Assembly: GCA_009782405.1 (NCBI GenBank)
Contig: WRJC01000002.1
Coordinates: forward strand, 68,787 to 132,786
Source: Oscillospiraceae bacterium
GTDB lineage: Bacteria > Bacillota_A > Clostridia > Oscillospirales > WRJC01
DNA: 64,000 nt
Direction of reading: 5' to 3'
Shown here: positions 1-8,422 of the stretch, piece by piece
Layout of the letters: every line of letters begins with the position of its first letter
Numbering within the stretch: position 1 is the first letter of the stretch
Notes under the pieces: generated by a model
The model's database searches: none
What the model was told of the DNA's origin: nothing
Seen by the model: the letters and a program-made list of their open reading frames with translations, nothing else
Made by a program: the position numbers and the translations under genes

Positions 1-886
1 AAGTGTTCGCGAATTTTGCCTGTCTGTGAAAATCGCAAAGTATCGCGCCGAGCCCCGCCGCCCTTTGGGGCGAATAAGCCCTTTCTTCGATTGAAAGGCC
101 GCCCAAACCCACGTTGAGCTCGGTCATATACATTTCGATTGCGCCGTCGTGTTTATCGACTGTTTCTTTTATGCGCATAACCGGTTTTATATGATGCTCC
201 GGATTATCCGAATAATTGTTGCAGCTTATGAAATCGAGCCGTATGTTTTCTTTTTTGCACAGGCCTATAAACTCGTCAAACCAGCCGCAGATTTTATCGT
301 CTAAGCCGGCATATGACGGACCCCCGACTTTGGCTTCTGGATATGCTTTCAAGATGGGATCTATCGTCATTTTGTAATATTCGAAATAGTCCGCCGCGCT
401 TTCTATTTTGTACGGGCAGCCGCCCCATTCCCCGATGTTTATCTCGTTTGCCACTGCCCAATGGGTTACGTATTTGTTGTCGACCGAATATCTTTTCGCC
501 ATTTCCCCGATAATATGCTGCCAGCGGCCGATATCGTTCGGTTTCCAAATTGTTTCGTCCACAACGGGATAAAGCGATTTCGGTTTTATGCATATCGACG
601 CCATTATATCCGCCCCTGTCGCATTGACTGAACGCATATATTTGTCAAGAGCGGAAAAATCAAGCTCGCCGCCGTCCTTTTCGACAAAGAAAAATTCCTG
701 TATGAATATGCGTATGAGCTTAACTTTGAGCCTCGCCGTGCCTTCGATTGCTTTTTTTGGCACGGGGGCAGGATTTATCCCGCCTATTCCCAACAAGTGG
801 CGGGATTTGAAGTCTACATTGCCGATTTCTTCGGAAAAGTCGATATTCGCCTTGATGTTTTTCATTTGCATATACTTGTCATTCAC
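1..886 (-). CDS. GH39-like (clan GH-A) glycoside hydrolase, 3' end cut by window edge
   Basis: About 295 residues are visible and the gene runs off the left edge. The reading frame contains WAVANEINIGEWGG, where the Asn-Glu pair fits the acid/base Glu of clan GH-A (beta/alpha)8 glycosidases, and MTELNVG, which fits the nucleophile Glu. The arrangement resembles GH39 beta-xylosidases, but the family within the clan is my inference. There is no signal peptide, so the enzyme is probably cytoplasmic and acts on imported oligosaccharides. The start chosen is GTG at 886, because AGGAGG lies 8 bases upstream (895-900) and no upstream ATG fits. It is the last visible gene of a minus-strand operon with the GH28-like gene, a substrate-binding protein and a methyltransferase-like gene. 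Confidence 0.72.
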   Translation of the reverse strand, partial: MNDKYMQMKNIKANIDFSEEIGNVDFKSRHLLGIGGINPAPVPKKAIEGTARLKVKLIRIFIQEFFFVEKDGGELDFSALDKYMRSVNATGADIMASICIKPKSLYPVVDETIWKPNDIGRWQHIIGEMAKRYSVDNKYVTHWAVANEINIGEWGGCPYKIESAADYFEYYKMTIDPILKAYPEAKVGGPSYAGLDDKICGWFDEFIGLCKKENIRLDFISCNNYSDNPEHHIKPVMRIKETVDKHDGAIEMYMTELNVGLGGLSIEERAYSPQRAAGLGAILCDFHRQAKFANT

Positions 887-936
887 GAAATAGCCCTCCT
901 GTTCGGGTCATATGTTTTAAAAGCTTATGCTTTTTT

Positions 937-1422
937 TCATTTCAGCCCTGCGACAATGCCGACGTTTTTCCCCTTGAAGCCAAAAACGACCGTTTCGCTC
1001 GCTATGCCCTTTTTGTCAAGATAATCGACGATCGCCTGCACCAGCTCGCGGGAACCCAATTTGCGGCTTTTGTCCCATTCGTTGCAGCAGGGCACGAGCA
1101 ATATCGGGCGGTATATCGCGCTTTCCGCCACCGCCCTCGTTGCCTCGTCAGGGTGAAGACCCACGACCAAATCATAGAATTTTGCCATTTCGGGCGAATA
1201 TTCGGCCATCTTCGAAGGCACGCCCCTCAGCGCATATCCCCTCGGGTCTATGACTTCGGCTTCATAATTGTATTTTTTGTTGAGGATGCGGCATAAAAGC
1301 CCCTGCCCTCCGGCCGCATCCGCTATGTATTTTATCCCGTTGCCGAAGCGGTTGTAGATATATTCCGCCAATATTTCAAAACGGCTTTCGTCGCCGCGGC
1401 ATTTTATCTGTCTGCGCCCCAT
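937..1422 (-). CDS. Small class I SAM-methyltransferase-like protein
   Basis: 161 residues. A Rossmann-type glycine motif is visible (IADAAGGQGLLC, about residues 32-43), followed by a VIDPRG acidic strand end and then VVGLHPDEATRAV and LLVPCCNEW. The GLHPDE...PCC pattern recalls the Methyltransf_32/METTL25-type fold, in which a GLHACGDL-like segment precedes a P-C-C segment; this is a family resemblance, not a firm assignment. It starts 7 bases after the substrate-binding protein gene, so it is probably translationally coupled, and the GH39-like gene follows after 50 bases. The substrate is unknown. A methyltransferase-like gene inside a carbohydrate operon is unusual. It could also be a degenerate, non-catalytic member. 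Confidence 0.6.
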   Translation of the reverse strand: MGRRQIKCRGDESRFEILAEYIYNRFGNGIKYIADAAGGQGLLCRILNKKYNYEAEVIDPRGYALRGVPSKMAEYSPEMAKFYDLVVGLHPDEATRAVAESAIYRPILLVPCCNEWDKSRKLGSRELVQAIVDYLDKKGIASETVVFGFKGKNVGIVAGLK

Positions 1423-1429
1423 TTTTGCT

Positions 1430-2941
1430 TCAATCCAATTTTTCGTATGCGTCGATGGTTTTTTCTATCGCCTTTTCCATTGCGCTCTGCATTTTTTCGA
1501 AAGTCGAGGCGTATGTGGTCTTTTTGTCTTGGCCGTACCAAAGGATCGTGCCCGCAAAATTCCCGAAATTGTACACCACTCCGATGTCGTGCGCCACGTT
1601 GGACAATATGATGTCGAGCATCTCCTGGCTTTCGTCGTCGCGCGCGTATTTTCCGCGCAGGTTTATCTCGTAATAGGCGGGCTGCAGCGTATATCTGGAC
1701 TCCGCGCACAAATCCTCGAGTATCATCCCGGTGCGCTCAACATCGGAAGCCACGACCGGTATAGACAGGCCAGAGCCCGTATGCGGGTTGTTGTTGGTCA
1801 TGTAGTTTTCCTGCGCCTTGTCCAGTTTGGGCAGCGGGATTATTCCGAAATCGGTTTCCATGCCCCTGAGCCGTTCGACGATGACCATCCGGATCCAGGA
1901 AAACAACGCCCTGTTTTCTTCCATCATTATCACCTGTTCGTCGTACACGGGGAATTTCCCCACGAATCTGTGAAGGTTTATGAAATTGTCCTCATCGAGC
2001 GCGAATTCGTTTAGCACGTCTATGATCCGGTAGCTTTTGTCGGAACCGAAAGTGATTATGGGATAATCGTTTGCGTCTTTGCCGCATATTTTGTCGCCGC
2101 CCGCGACGATAAACGAGCAGTTTGTGTCGGCTTGGGCTATGCAGCCGAACAAATCGTCCTGGATATACATTTTGCCGTCGCCGTTCAAGTCCTTTGACGC
2201 GCTTTTGCTCATCTCGATCAGTTTTTCAAATGTCCAGTCCCCGTTTTTTACCAATTCATACGGGTTTTCGAATTCGTATTCCTTCACCAAAGTTTTGTTG
2301 AATATCATCGCTTCCATAGCGTCGTTGTCCAAAATCAAAAGATCCCCCTGGATGAAAAACAGCTTGTGCATGATCGACAAATCGCGGACGGTTCCCTGGC
2401 TCCACCAAGGCTTTGACAAATCGAGGTTCGGTATGCCGAAGAGATCCAAAAAACTTCCGCTCTGGGCCATGCTCGCGGATTCTATGAGCCCGGTTATGAC
2501 CGCATCGTAAATGTCGTCCCCCGCTTTGTTCGCCTGGTTGACCTTTGACGAAAATTCGGTGCTCAACAACGAAATTTCTTTTATCGCCACATTGTATTTG
2601 TCTTCTATCTTGCGGTTTCTCACAAATACCGCGTCGTTTATCACGATACCGTTTTGCTCTTCGGCGAACAAATCCCGCTCTTTCCATTCCGTCCAATCCT
2701 GGTTGTCCACGAACCGCGAAGCGAATGTGAAATCGTGGCCCCCGAAATCCCTTGCTTCCAAATCCGGGTAAATGCGCTCTTCCGCAGTTTCGTTTTCGGC
2801 TTCCGTTCCCGCAAGATTGTCCGCTTCTTTGGTCGTGCCGTCATTTTCGCCCGTTTTTTCGCCGCCGCATGAAGCAAGCATGGCAAAGGCGAACGAAAGT
2901 GCCAATATGGCCGCCAAAATTTTTTTTGCCGATTTGTCCAT
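1430..2941 (-). CDS. Extracellular solute-binding lipoprotein (carbohydrate ABC type)
   Basis: 503 residues. The N-terminus has a lysine-rich n-region, a hydrophobic core and the lipobox LASC with Cys25, so the mature protein is predicted to be lipid-anchored outside the membrane. An acidic low-complexity linker follows. The protein has the length and two-lobe pattern of large carbohydrate-binding proteins of ABC importers, with the PWW motif and the Ca-loop-like DLNGDGKMYIQDD also seen in the three paralogues at 53.7-61.2 kb. The ribosome binding site GGGAGG sits 9 bases before ATG. It lies 20 bases downstream of the GH28-like gene in the same operon. No permease gene is adjacent, so the transporter must be encoded elsewhere. 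The ligand is probably an oligosaccharide released by GH28/GH39-type enzymes (inference). Confidence 0.85.
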   Translation of the reverse strand: MDKSAKKILAAILALSFAFAMLASCGGEKTGENDGTTKEADNLAGTEAENETAEERIYPDLEARDFGGHDFTFASRFVDNQDWTEWKERDLFAEEQNGIVINDAVFVRNRKIEDKYNVAIKEISLLSTEFSSKVNQANKAGDDIYDAVITGLIESASMAQSGSFLDLFGIPNLDLSKPWWSQGTVRDLSIMHKLFFIQGDLLILDNDAMEAMIFNKTLVKEYEFENPYELVKNGDWTFEKLIEMSKSASKDLNGDGKMYIQDDLFGCIAQADTNCSFIVAGGDKICGKDANDYPIITFGSDKSYRIIDVLNEFALDEDNFINLHRFVGKFPVYDEQVIMMEENRALFSWIRMVIVERLRGMETDFGIIPLPKLDKAQENYMTNNNPHTGSGLSIPVVASDVERTGMILEDLCAESRYTLQPAYYEINLRGKYARDDESQEMLDIILSNVAHDIGVVYNFGNFAGTILWYGQDKKTTYASTFEKMQSAMEKAIEKTIDAYEKLD

Positions 2942-2961
2942 TTTAGTTTTCCTCCCTTTTC

Positions 2962-4416
2962 CTATTCATCCAACCGTATGTCGCTTGCATAGTCCCCTAC
3001 CCTGACGTTCGCGCTTTGCAGGCTTTTTGACTTTTCCCCGTTGAAATAGAGGTTTTTTATGCGTATGCCGCTTGTGTCGTTATTTTCGCCGAGGCCCCTG
3101 AAAACCGATTCCGGGATTGGGAGCTCCGAATCGGAAGTTACGTATATCCCGTCAAACTCGATGTCGCTGTTTTTTCCGTGGGCATGGCCGGGGACGAGTA
3201 TGTCGTGGTAATAGGAATGCAGCTCCGCGAGCATCAAGTAAGGGCTGTGCGTTTTCGTTTTGGACGCGTACTCCATTTCCTTGAAATTCTGGCAAATCGG
3301 CTCGTCGCAGTGCCTTGAATACTCCACCCTGATGTTTTCGAAACTGACTTTATGCACGTGCGCATAGCCGCTGTTCTGTATGTCCATGGCTATGTGGGCG
3401 TTGTGTATCAAGTCGCAGTCCTTGAATATGATATTGCGGAATTCGTCGGCGCAGGTTTCGGCGCCTATTTCGAGCCCCCTGCCCCAGTCGCACCAAACCA
3501 CGCATTTTTCCACATATATGTTCTCCACGTTTTCGGCTTTTTTGTTTTTTCCGGGAAAGCCCTTCAAAACGATGCAGTCGTCGAAACAGCGCAGAAAACA
3601 GTTGGAAATAACCGCGTTTTTGCTATTGCACAAATCGAAACCGTCGGAGTTGTACCTCCACATCCCGATCGCCTTGGCGTTATTTATCTTGATGTTTTGG
3701 CAACCAAACGTGGTCAGCGTCCATTCGCTGGAGTCGCGGAATATGACGCCGTCCACTTCTATGTTCGAGCAGCCGTAAAATTTCGCGCAGCTGCCTTTTT
3801 GGCCGTCGGTCTCTTCGTTCGAGCGGAAAAACTCGCTGTTGTCGAGTATTCCGTGCCCGATTATCCGGATTCCCGAGGCATTTTCCGAAACCACCGAAGC
3901 GTGGACCACCGCCCCGCCGTCGATAAAAAGCGTGTTCCCTGATTTAAGCTCTATTTTGCCCGGCCTATGCACGCCCGGGCCAAAATATATCAATTTGGGA
4001 TCGGTTTTGTCGGCGCCGTAATTTTTGACGGGGTTTATGAAGATGTGGAGCGCATTGTGGAAGCCGTCGGTTTCGAGGGTGTAATGGCCCGGGCCGCCGA
4101 TTTTGAAGGTCACTTTTTTGCCATTTGCCTCATATCTTCCTTTGGTTTTGGACAGCGGGCGCATTGTCGCCTCCTTGAAACCGCGACGCACGACAATTTC
4201 CACTTCCGCTTCTTCGCATTCGCCGCCGGATACGTCGAAGTATAGAAAAGATGCCATTTCGGTTTGCCCGAGAGGCCTTTGATAACCGGGCCAAACCGTG
4301 TTGAAGGGAATGGCGGACACCCGGCATCGATATGCTTCCGCCTTTTGCCCGTTCACCGAAATTTCGTAATCTTCCGAAGGGACTTCCCCTTCGGGTATAG
4401 GATATGTTACAACCAT
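2962..4416 (-). CDS. GH28-like (polygalacturonase-type) right-handed beta-helix protein
   Basis: 484 residues. The middle shows repeated short beta strands of a parallel beta-helix (GIRIIGHGILDN, NIEVDGVIFRDSSEW, NIKINNAKAIG) and the GH28-like acidic pair NSDGFDL and CFDDCIVLKG, which match the catalytic Asp positions. The site that is normally G-H-G in polygalacturonases reads GRGLEIGAE, so the usual catalytic His appears to be Arg. There is no signal peptide. The start is ATG 4416, because GGGAGG lies 9 bases upstream and a promoter places the transcript start near 4471; a longer open frame back to 4506 begins inside the promoter and is rejected. It is the first gene of the operon. Function is probably on pectin-derived or related uronic acid glycans, but activity is uncertain. 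Confidence 0.78.
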   Translation of the reverse strand: MVVTYPIPEGEVPSEDYEISVNGQKAEAYRCRVSAIPFNTVWPGYQRPLGQTEMASFLYFDVSGGECEEAEVEIVVRRGFKEATMRPLSKTKGRYEANGKKVTFKIGGPGHYTLETDGFHNALHIFINPVKNYGADKTDPKLIYFGPGVHRPGKIELKSGNTLFIDGGAVVHASVVSENASGIRIIGHGILDNSEFFRSNEETDGQKGSCAKFYGCSNIEVDGVIFRDSSEWTLTTFGCQNIKINNAKAIGMWRYNSDGFDLCNSKNAVISNCFLRCFDDCIVLKGFPGKNKKAENVENIYVEKCVVWCDWGRGLEIGAETCADEFRNIIFKDCDLIHNAHIAMDIQNSGYAHVHKVSFENIRVEYSRHCDEPICQNFKEMEYASKTKTHSPYLMLAELHSYYHDILVPGHAHGKNSDIEFDGIYVTSDSELPIPESVFRGLGENNDTSGIRIKNLYFNGEKSKSLQSANVRVGDYASDIRLDE

Positions 4417-4477
4417 AAACTGAAACCTCCCGTTTTGAAAAAACAATTTGTTTTCCGTGTTTGTTTTCCATGGCTGT

Positions 4478-4506
4478 ATTGTAACACACGAACGATATTT
4501 TTGCAA
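4478..4506 (-). promoter_or_regulatory. Sigma-A-type promoter of the GH28-like operon
   Basis: On the minus strand, TTGCAA (4501-4506), a 17-base spacer, then TACAAT (4478-4483). Transcription would start near 4471, leaving a leader of about 55 bases before ATG 4416. Confidence 0.7.
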
Positions 4507-4652
4507 GCTTTTTTGGTTTTATTTCAGAGAAATTGAAATTCGTCAAAATGTGTTTACAAATTCTTCTTATTATTCGGTTTTTTTGTGTGTATAATATTAA
4601 ATATCCAAAATCAAACCGCATTTCATATTAAGGTGACAGGGGAATATATTTT

Positions 4653-5612
4653 ATGCTTGACATATCCGTCCACAATGAACTGAAGCGAAAAAACAAAATA
4701 TTCGCTTTTTCGGCGAGCGTCTTTGCGATAATTGTCACGGCGGCGCGAATGATTATCACGAGGTTTTACATCCATGAAGAGGCGCATTATTACACCGAAA
4801 AAGCTAATTCGCTAGTTTTTTCCGCAGATTACATAATAGCCGTAGGCGTCATCTTGATATATTTTTTTTCGCTTTTCATCTACAAGCGCAAACGCGAAAG
4901 CCACGATTACAAGGAAAGCGCGGAGCGCCTCATACAGGGCACCCAACCCCAAGTGTTTTCTTCTTTCCTGGCGGGATTTTTGTTCATCGCCAATTCGATA
5001 TTCCAGGCGTATTCCCTGCTAAATCCGCCAAACAAAGCCGAAACCCAGAAAAATCCGGATTTTTTCGGTTGGCTGGCCAATTACATAAAGGAATTCCCCT
5101 TTGATTTTTTCATTTTTTTCGCCGCCATTTTAAGCGCCGTGTATTTTTTCAAGACCGCCGCTTTGAATTTCGATGCGGGCGAAACGCCCCCGGAGGCCGA
5201 AGGGTCAAAAAACGGCGCGAAATATGCCCCGTCGCACGTCATATTTTCGTTTATGCCGATAATGTGGTGCTTTTTGAATATATTCAAATGCTTTTTCGAC
5301 ATGAGCAGGAATGTGCATTCCCACATTCGGATATATGAGCTCATGAGTTTTTTGGCGATTTTGGCATATTTCGTCTCGGAATCGAGGATTCTTGTTGGGA
5401 GGCGGGAAACCGCGAGGTTTTTCACCTATTCCTACATTTCAATGATTGTGGTTTCCGCTTCGTCGCTTCCGAATTTGGCATGGTCGTCTTTTTGGATACT
5501 TTCGACCAACAGCGACCAGATTTTGTACGCGACCCAGCTCGCCATCGTGATGTATGTCTTTTCGAGGGTTTATTCACAGATAAGGTACGGCAGGTTTTTT
5601 CTTTGCCGGTGA
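4653..5612 (+). CDS. Polytopic membrane protein of unknown function
   Basis: 319 residues, about eight predicted hydrophobic segments (near residues 18-40, 58-78, 102-124, 150-170, 190-212, 225-245, 258-280 and 290-310), with basic loops between them. I do not recognise the family. A TATAAT-like element lies at 4590-4595, but no good -35 was found. It is followed after 56 bases by a DivIVA-like gene and then by an SGNH hydrolase and a DUF4358 lipoprotein, all on the same strand, so a role at the cell envelope is likely. Hydrophobic segment positions are approximate because they were judged by eye. Confidence 0.7.
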   Translation: MLDISVHNELKRKNKIFAFSASVFAIIVTAARMIITRFYIHEEAHYYTEKANSLVFSADYIIAVGVILIYFFSLFIYKRKRESHDYKESAERLIQGTQPQVFSSFLAGFLFIANSIFQAYSLLNPPNKAETQKNPDFFGWLANYIKEFPFDFFIFFAAILSAVYFFKTAALNFDAGETPPEAEGSKNGAKYAPSHVIFSFMPIMWCFLNIFKCFFDMSRNVHSHIRIYELMSFLAILAYFVSESRILVGRRETARFFTYSYISMIVVSASSLPNLAWSSFWILSTNSDQILYATQLAIVMYVFSRVYSQIRYGRFFLCR

Positions 5613-5668
5613 ATGCGGATGCAATTAAAATTAATATAAATAAAAAATTCTGGGAGGCTTTCATAAGT

Positions 5669-6760
5669 ATGAACGTATCGGAAAACAACAATTTTTTCAG
5701 GGAGAGCTTCAGGGGCTTTAACAAGGACGACGTCGCCGAATATATAGCCAAGCTGAGCAAAGACTATGCCGCAAACGAGGAAAAGTACAAAGAGCACATC
5801 GCAAAACTGACAGCCGAAATCAAAGCCAAAAACGAAGAACTCATCACTTATGCGCCCGAACCGGCCGACCGTTTCGAGCTGTCTGAGATCGAAGACGGTT
5901 ATAAAAGCGAGATCGGCAAACTGACGGGCGAATTGGGCGAAAAAGACGGGACAATAGGCGTTTTGCAGCTCCAAATCGAAACGCTGAAGCGAGAATGCGT
6001 GGATTTGGAAAAAGAAGCGGCCTCCTTGCGCACAGGCGCGCAAAAAGAAGATTCCGAAACCGTAAACCAGCTTTCATTCCAGCTCGCCGGGGCGGAATCC
6101 GAAAAAATGTATCTGTTCAACCTGATCAAAAAATTCATTTCGATTTTGGAAATCGAAAGCGCAAAGGGCAAAAATCTCGATTTCGCGGCAAATATTTCGG
6201 ATATAGCGCCGAAATCCGTCATATCGCAGGAAGCGGAATCCAAGCTTGCCGAGCTTGTCGAAATCAAAAAACAAGCCGGCGAACTCGGGGCAATAAATGC
6301 CGGGCTCAAAGAAAAGATCGCCGCCCTCGAGGCCGAAATGCTCGAATTCAAAACAAAACCTTCAGAATCCGAAGGCCCGATCGTTTTGTCCGACGAACAG
6401 AAGATGTACGAAAGCATCACCGCCGATCTCGGGGGAATCATTTATTCGGCAAAAAAAACAGCCGAAGAAATCACGGCCAAAGCAAAAGCCGATGCGGAAA
6501 ACATCTTGGATCAAGCCAAATTCGAAGCTGAATCGACTGTTGCCGGAGCTTCTGTGAAAAGGGACGCCGTAATCGAGGAAAACAAAAAAAATATGAAGGA
6601 ATTCAAGGGGAAATACGAATTCATCAAGAAAGTCCATGCGGACATGCTGCAAAAATACGAGGAAATTTCAGGGGACTACGCATCGCGCCTGTCTGAAATC
6701 CGCGACACGATAAACATTTTGTACGACAGTTTGGATGAAGCCTATTTTTCCGAAAAATAA
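5669..6760 (+). CDS. DivIVA-like coiled-coil protein
   Basis: 363 residues. The N-terminus (FFRESFRGFNKDDVAEYI) matches the DivIVA/GpsB N-terminal pattern, in which a short hydrophobic loop and R-G-(F/Y) precede a D-x-V-x-x-(F/Y) helix that senses membrane curvature. Most of the rest is predicted coiled coil rich in Glu, Lys and Ala, and the C-terminal part (AKKTAEEITAKAKADAENIL) resembles other DivIVA-domain proteins. It has no signal peptide and should be a cytoplasmic scaffold at poles or septa. ATG 5669 was chosen because GGGAGG is 11 bases upstream; the open frame extends further upstream but overlaps the preceding gene. It probably organises envelope growth; the partner is unknown. Confidence 0.75.
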   Translation: MNVSENNNFFRESFRGFNKDDVAEYIAKLSKDYAANEEKYKEHIAKLTAEIKAKNEELITYAPEPADRFELSEIEDGYKSEIGKLTGELGEKDGTIGVLQLQIETLKRECVDLEKEAASLRTGAQKEDSETVNQLSFQLAGAESEKMYLFNLIKKFISILEIESAKGKNLDFAANISDIAPKSVISQEAESKLAELVEIKKQAGELGAINAGLKEKIAALEAEMLEFKTKPSESEGPIVLSDEQKMYESITADLGGIIYSAKKTAEEITAKAKADAENILDQAKFEAESTVAGASVKRDAVIEENKKNMKEFKGKYEFIKKVHADMLQKYEEISGDYASRLSEIRDTINILYDSLDEAYFSEK

Positions 6761-6778
6761 CAAAACAAGAGAAAATTT

Positions 6779-7789
6779 ATGAATTCCGACAAAAGACTCA
6801 GCTTGATTATAAATTTGGCGACTGTGGCCGTCATGGTTGTCATCACCTTGGTCGCAGTGGCCATAAACAGGGAAAAAATTTTCGGTTCCCCGGAAAAACC
6901 GGAAGAGGATTTGCGCGCGCAGGGTGTTTCCTCCGGAGATTTGGAAAATCCGGATCGGCCGCCCACCGAAGAGGAACCTGTTTTGTCCACCGAAGATCCT
7001 TTTGGCTATCCCCCCGGATATATCGAAGCCCCCATGTCCGATTTTATGCGAAATATGTTCGACGAAGCGATGGAAATTCCGGTTTCCATGCGCAAAATCG
7101 AACCTCCCCCCGAAGGGCGCAGCTATAATCTTCAGCAAAAAGCGGTCCCGCTGAGCGAATTGATCCCCGAACCCTTCGGATATTTTGGGGACATTTTGCT
7201 GCTCGGAGATTCGGTGACTACGGGCTTTGACTTGTACAGAGAAAAATTGCTGTTTTGCGGCGAAGCCGTTTTGAGGGATATACACGTGGTGGCTTTGGGA
7301 AATTACGGGGTATACAACGCTTTGCTCGACATTTCGGCCGTGCATCCAATATTAAACGGCCAAAAAACCTTGCCCGAAGATATAATAGCCCAAAAAAATC
7401 AAAAAAACGTCTTCATATGCCTTGGCCTAAACGACCTTGTCTGGCAGACCCCCGAAGAGTTTTTGGCCTATTATTCCGCGCTAATCGAGAGGATAAGGGC
7501 TAAAAGCCCCGAAAAAAACATCGCGATAATGTCCGTGACCCCTTGCGTGGACGGGCACAATCTGAGTGCGCTGGAAAACGGGCCCATAGCCGAAGCGAAC
7601 AATTTGCTTTTGGATTACGCCGAAACAAACGGCGTGTACTTCATCGATTACGCGGCAGCCATAAGAAACCCCGAAGAAAACAGCCTGCCCGAAGATTTTT
7701 CATCCGACTCCTACACGCATTTGACTACGCAGGCCTATGAGCGGCTCGTGGAATACATGCTCTATCACCCCATAAAATATTATAAATAA
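6779..7789 (+). CDS. Membrane-anchored SGNH/GDSL hydrolase
   Basis: 336 residues. One N-terminal membrane anchor (about residues 9-27) is followed by an acidic, proline-rich spacer and an SGNH hydrolase domain from about residue 135. Block I is LLLGDSVTTG with the nucleophile Ser, block III is CLGLNDL (G-x-N-D), and block V is DSYTHLT (D-x-x-H) with the catalytic Asp and His. Enzymes of this type remove or transfer acyl groups on cell-wall polymers or exported glycans. It starts 18 bases after the DivIVA-like gene and is followed 22 bases later by a DUF4358 lipoprotein. In clostridia such SGNH and DUF4358 genes often sit beside MBOAT and DHHW genes; here those are 21 kb away. Substrate unknown. 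Confidence 0.85.
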   Translation: MNSDKRLSLIINLATVAVMVVITLVAVAINREKIFGSPEKPEEDLRAQGVSSGDLENPDRPPTEEEPVLSTEDPFGYPPGYIEAPMSDFMRNMFDEAMEIPVSMRKIEPPPEGRSYNLQQKAVPLSELIPEPFGYFGDILLLGDSVTTGFDLYREKLLFCGEAVLRDIHVVALGNYGVYNALLDISAVHPILNGQKTLPEDIIAQKNQKNVFICLGLNDLVWQTPEEFLAYYSALIERIRAKSPEKNIAIMSVTPCVDGHNLSALENGPIAEANNLLLDYAETNGVYFIDYAAAIRNPEENSLPEDFSSDSYTHLTTQAYERLVEYMLYHPIKYYK

Positions 7790-7811
7790 AATACCGGAGG
7801 GACAAAAAATC

Positions 7812-8321
7812 ATGAAAATCATGAAATTGAGAATCGTTGCGCGCTTTTTGCCTGTTTTGCTCTGTGCGGCGGCACTGGTTTCCTGTTCTGTGGAAAGCGC
7901 GGCGGATTTGGACTTGCAGCATTTGGCGGGGCTCATAGAAGAAAAGATAAATTTTTCCGAAGCCATCGACCGTTCCGAACAATACCGGAACGATTGCGGG
8001 ATAACGCCCGACGAAACAACCTGGATGAGCGCGGCAAAAAAAATCGACGTGGCCAACGTGGGAAACGCGGAAGTCCTGATTTTAATCGAGGCGGCCGATG
8101 CCGAAAAAGCGAAGGAAATCGAAAACAAGCTGAAAACCTACAAAACCAACAAGCTCAACGAACTCTCCAACTACAACATAAATCCCGACTACGAAAGGCA
8201 ATGGTATATAGTGGACAAATCCGAGATCATCGTCGAGGGGCGATACGTGTTCTGGGCCGTCGACGAAATGGACAAGGAAATAAACGATATAATCAGGGAA
8301 TATATAAAAAGCCAAAAATAA
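7812..8321 (+). CDS. DUF4358-type lipoprotein
   Basis: 169 residues. A signal peptide ends in the lipobox LVSC with Cys25, so it should be a lipid-anchored surface protein. The remainder (about residues 35-165) has the pattern I associate with DUF4358: a short helix, a Y-x-x-x-x-G segment, then strands around AEVLILIEAADAEKA and RYVFWAV ending in a helical tail. The family has no established activity; it commonly accompanies MBOAT/SGNH acylation genes in Firmicutes, which fits the SGNH hydrolase 22 bases upstream. A good ribosome binding site (GGAGG) precedes the ATG. Confidence 0.78.
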   Translation: MKIMKLRIVARFLPVLLCAAALVSCSVESAADLDLQHLAGLIEEKINFSEAIDRSEQYRNDCGITPDETTWMSAAKKIDVANVGNAEVLILIEAADAEKAKEIENKLKTYKTNKLNELSNYNINPDYERQWYIVDKSEIIVEGRYVFWAVDEMDKEINDIIREYIKSQK

Positions 8322-8347
8322 ATAGTGAAGCGGACGTGAACGGTGTA

Positions 8348-8360
8348 GGGGCACAGCCCC
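8348..8360. repeat. GC-rich hairpin in a 100-base intergenic gap (REP-like?)
   Basis: GGGGC-ACA-GCCCC forms a 5-bp hairpin inside a noticeably GC-richer intergenic stretch (about 8328-8385). It is not followed by a T run, so it is not a typical terminator. It could be a dispersed palindromic repeat, but no second copy was seen here. Confidence 0.25.
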
Positions 8361-8422
8361 GCAATCGCCCGCGCGCAAAGTCCACATCAACACATCAATA
8401 GATTGAAAAGGAGCGATTTGAA

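Noticed and set aside
5480..5668. N-terminal extension of the DivIVA-like gene
   Set aside because: It overlaps the preceding membrane protein and lies before the GGGAGG that fits ATG 5669.
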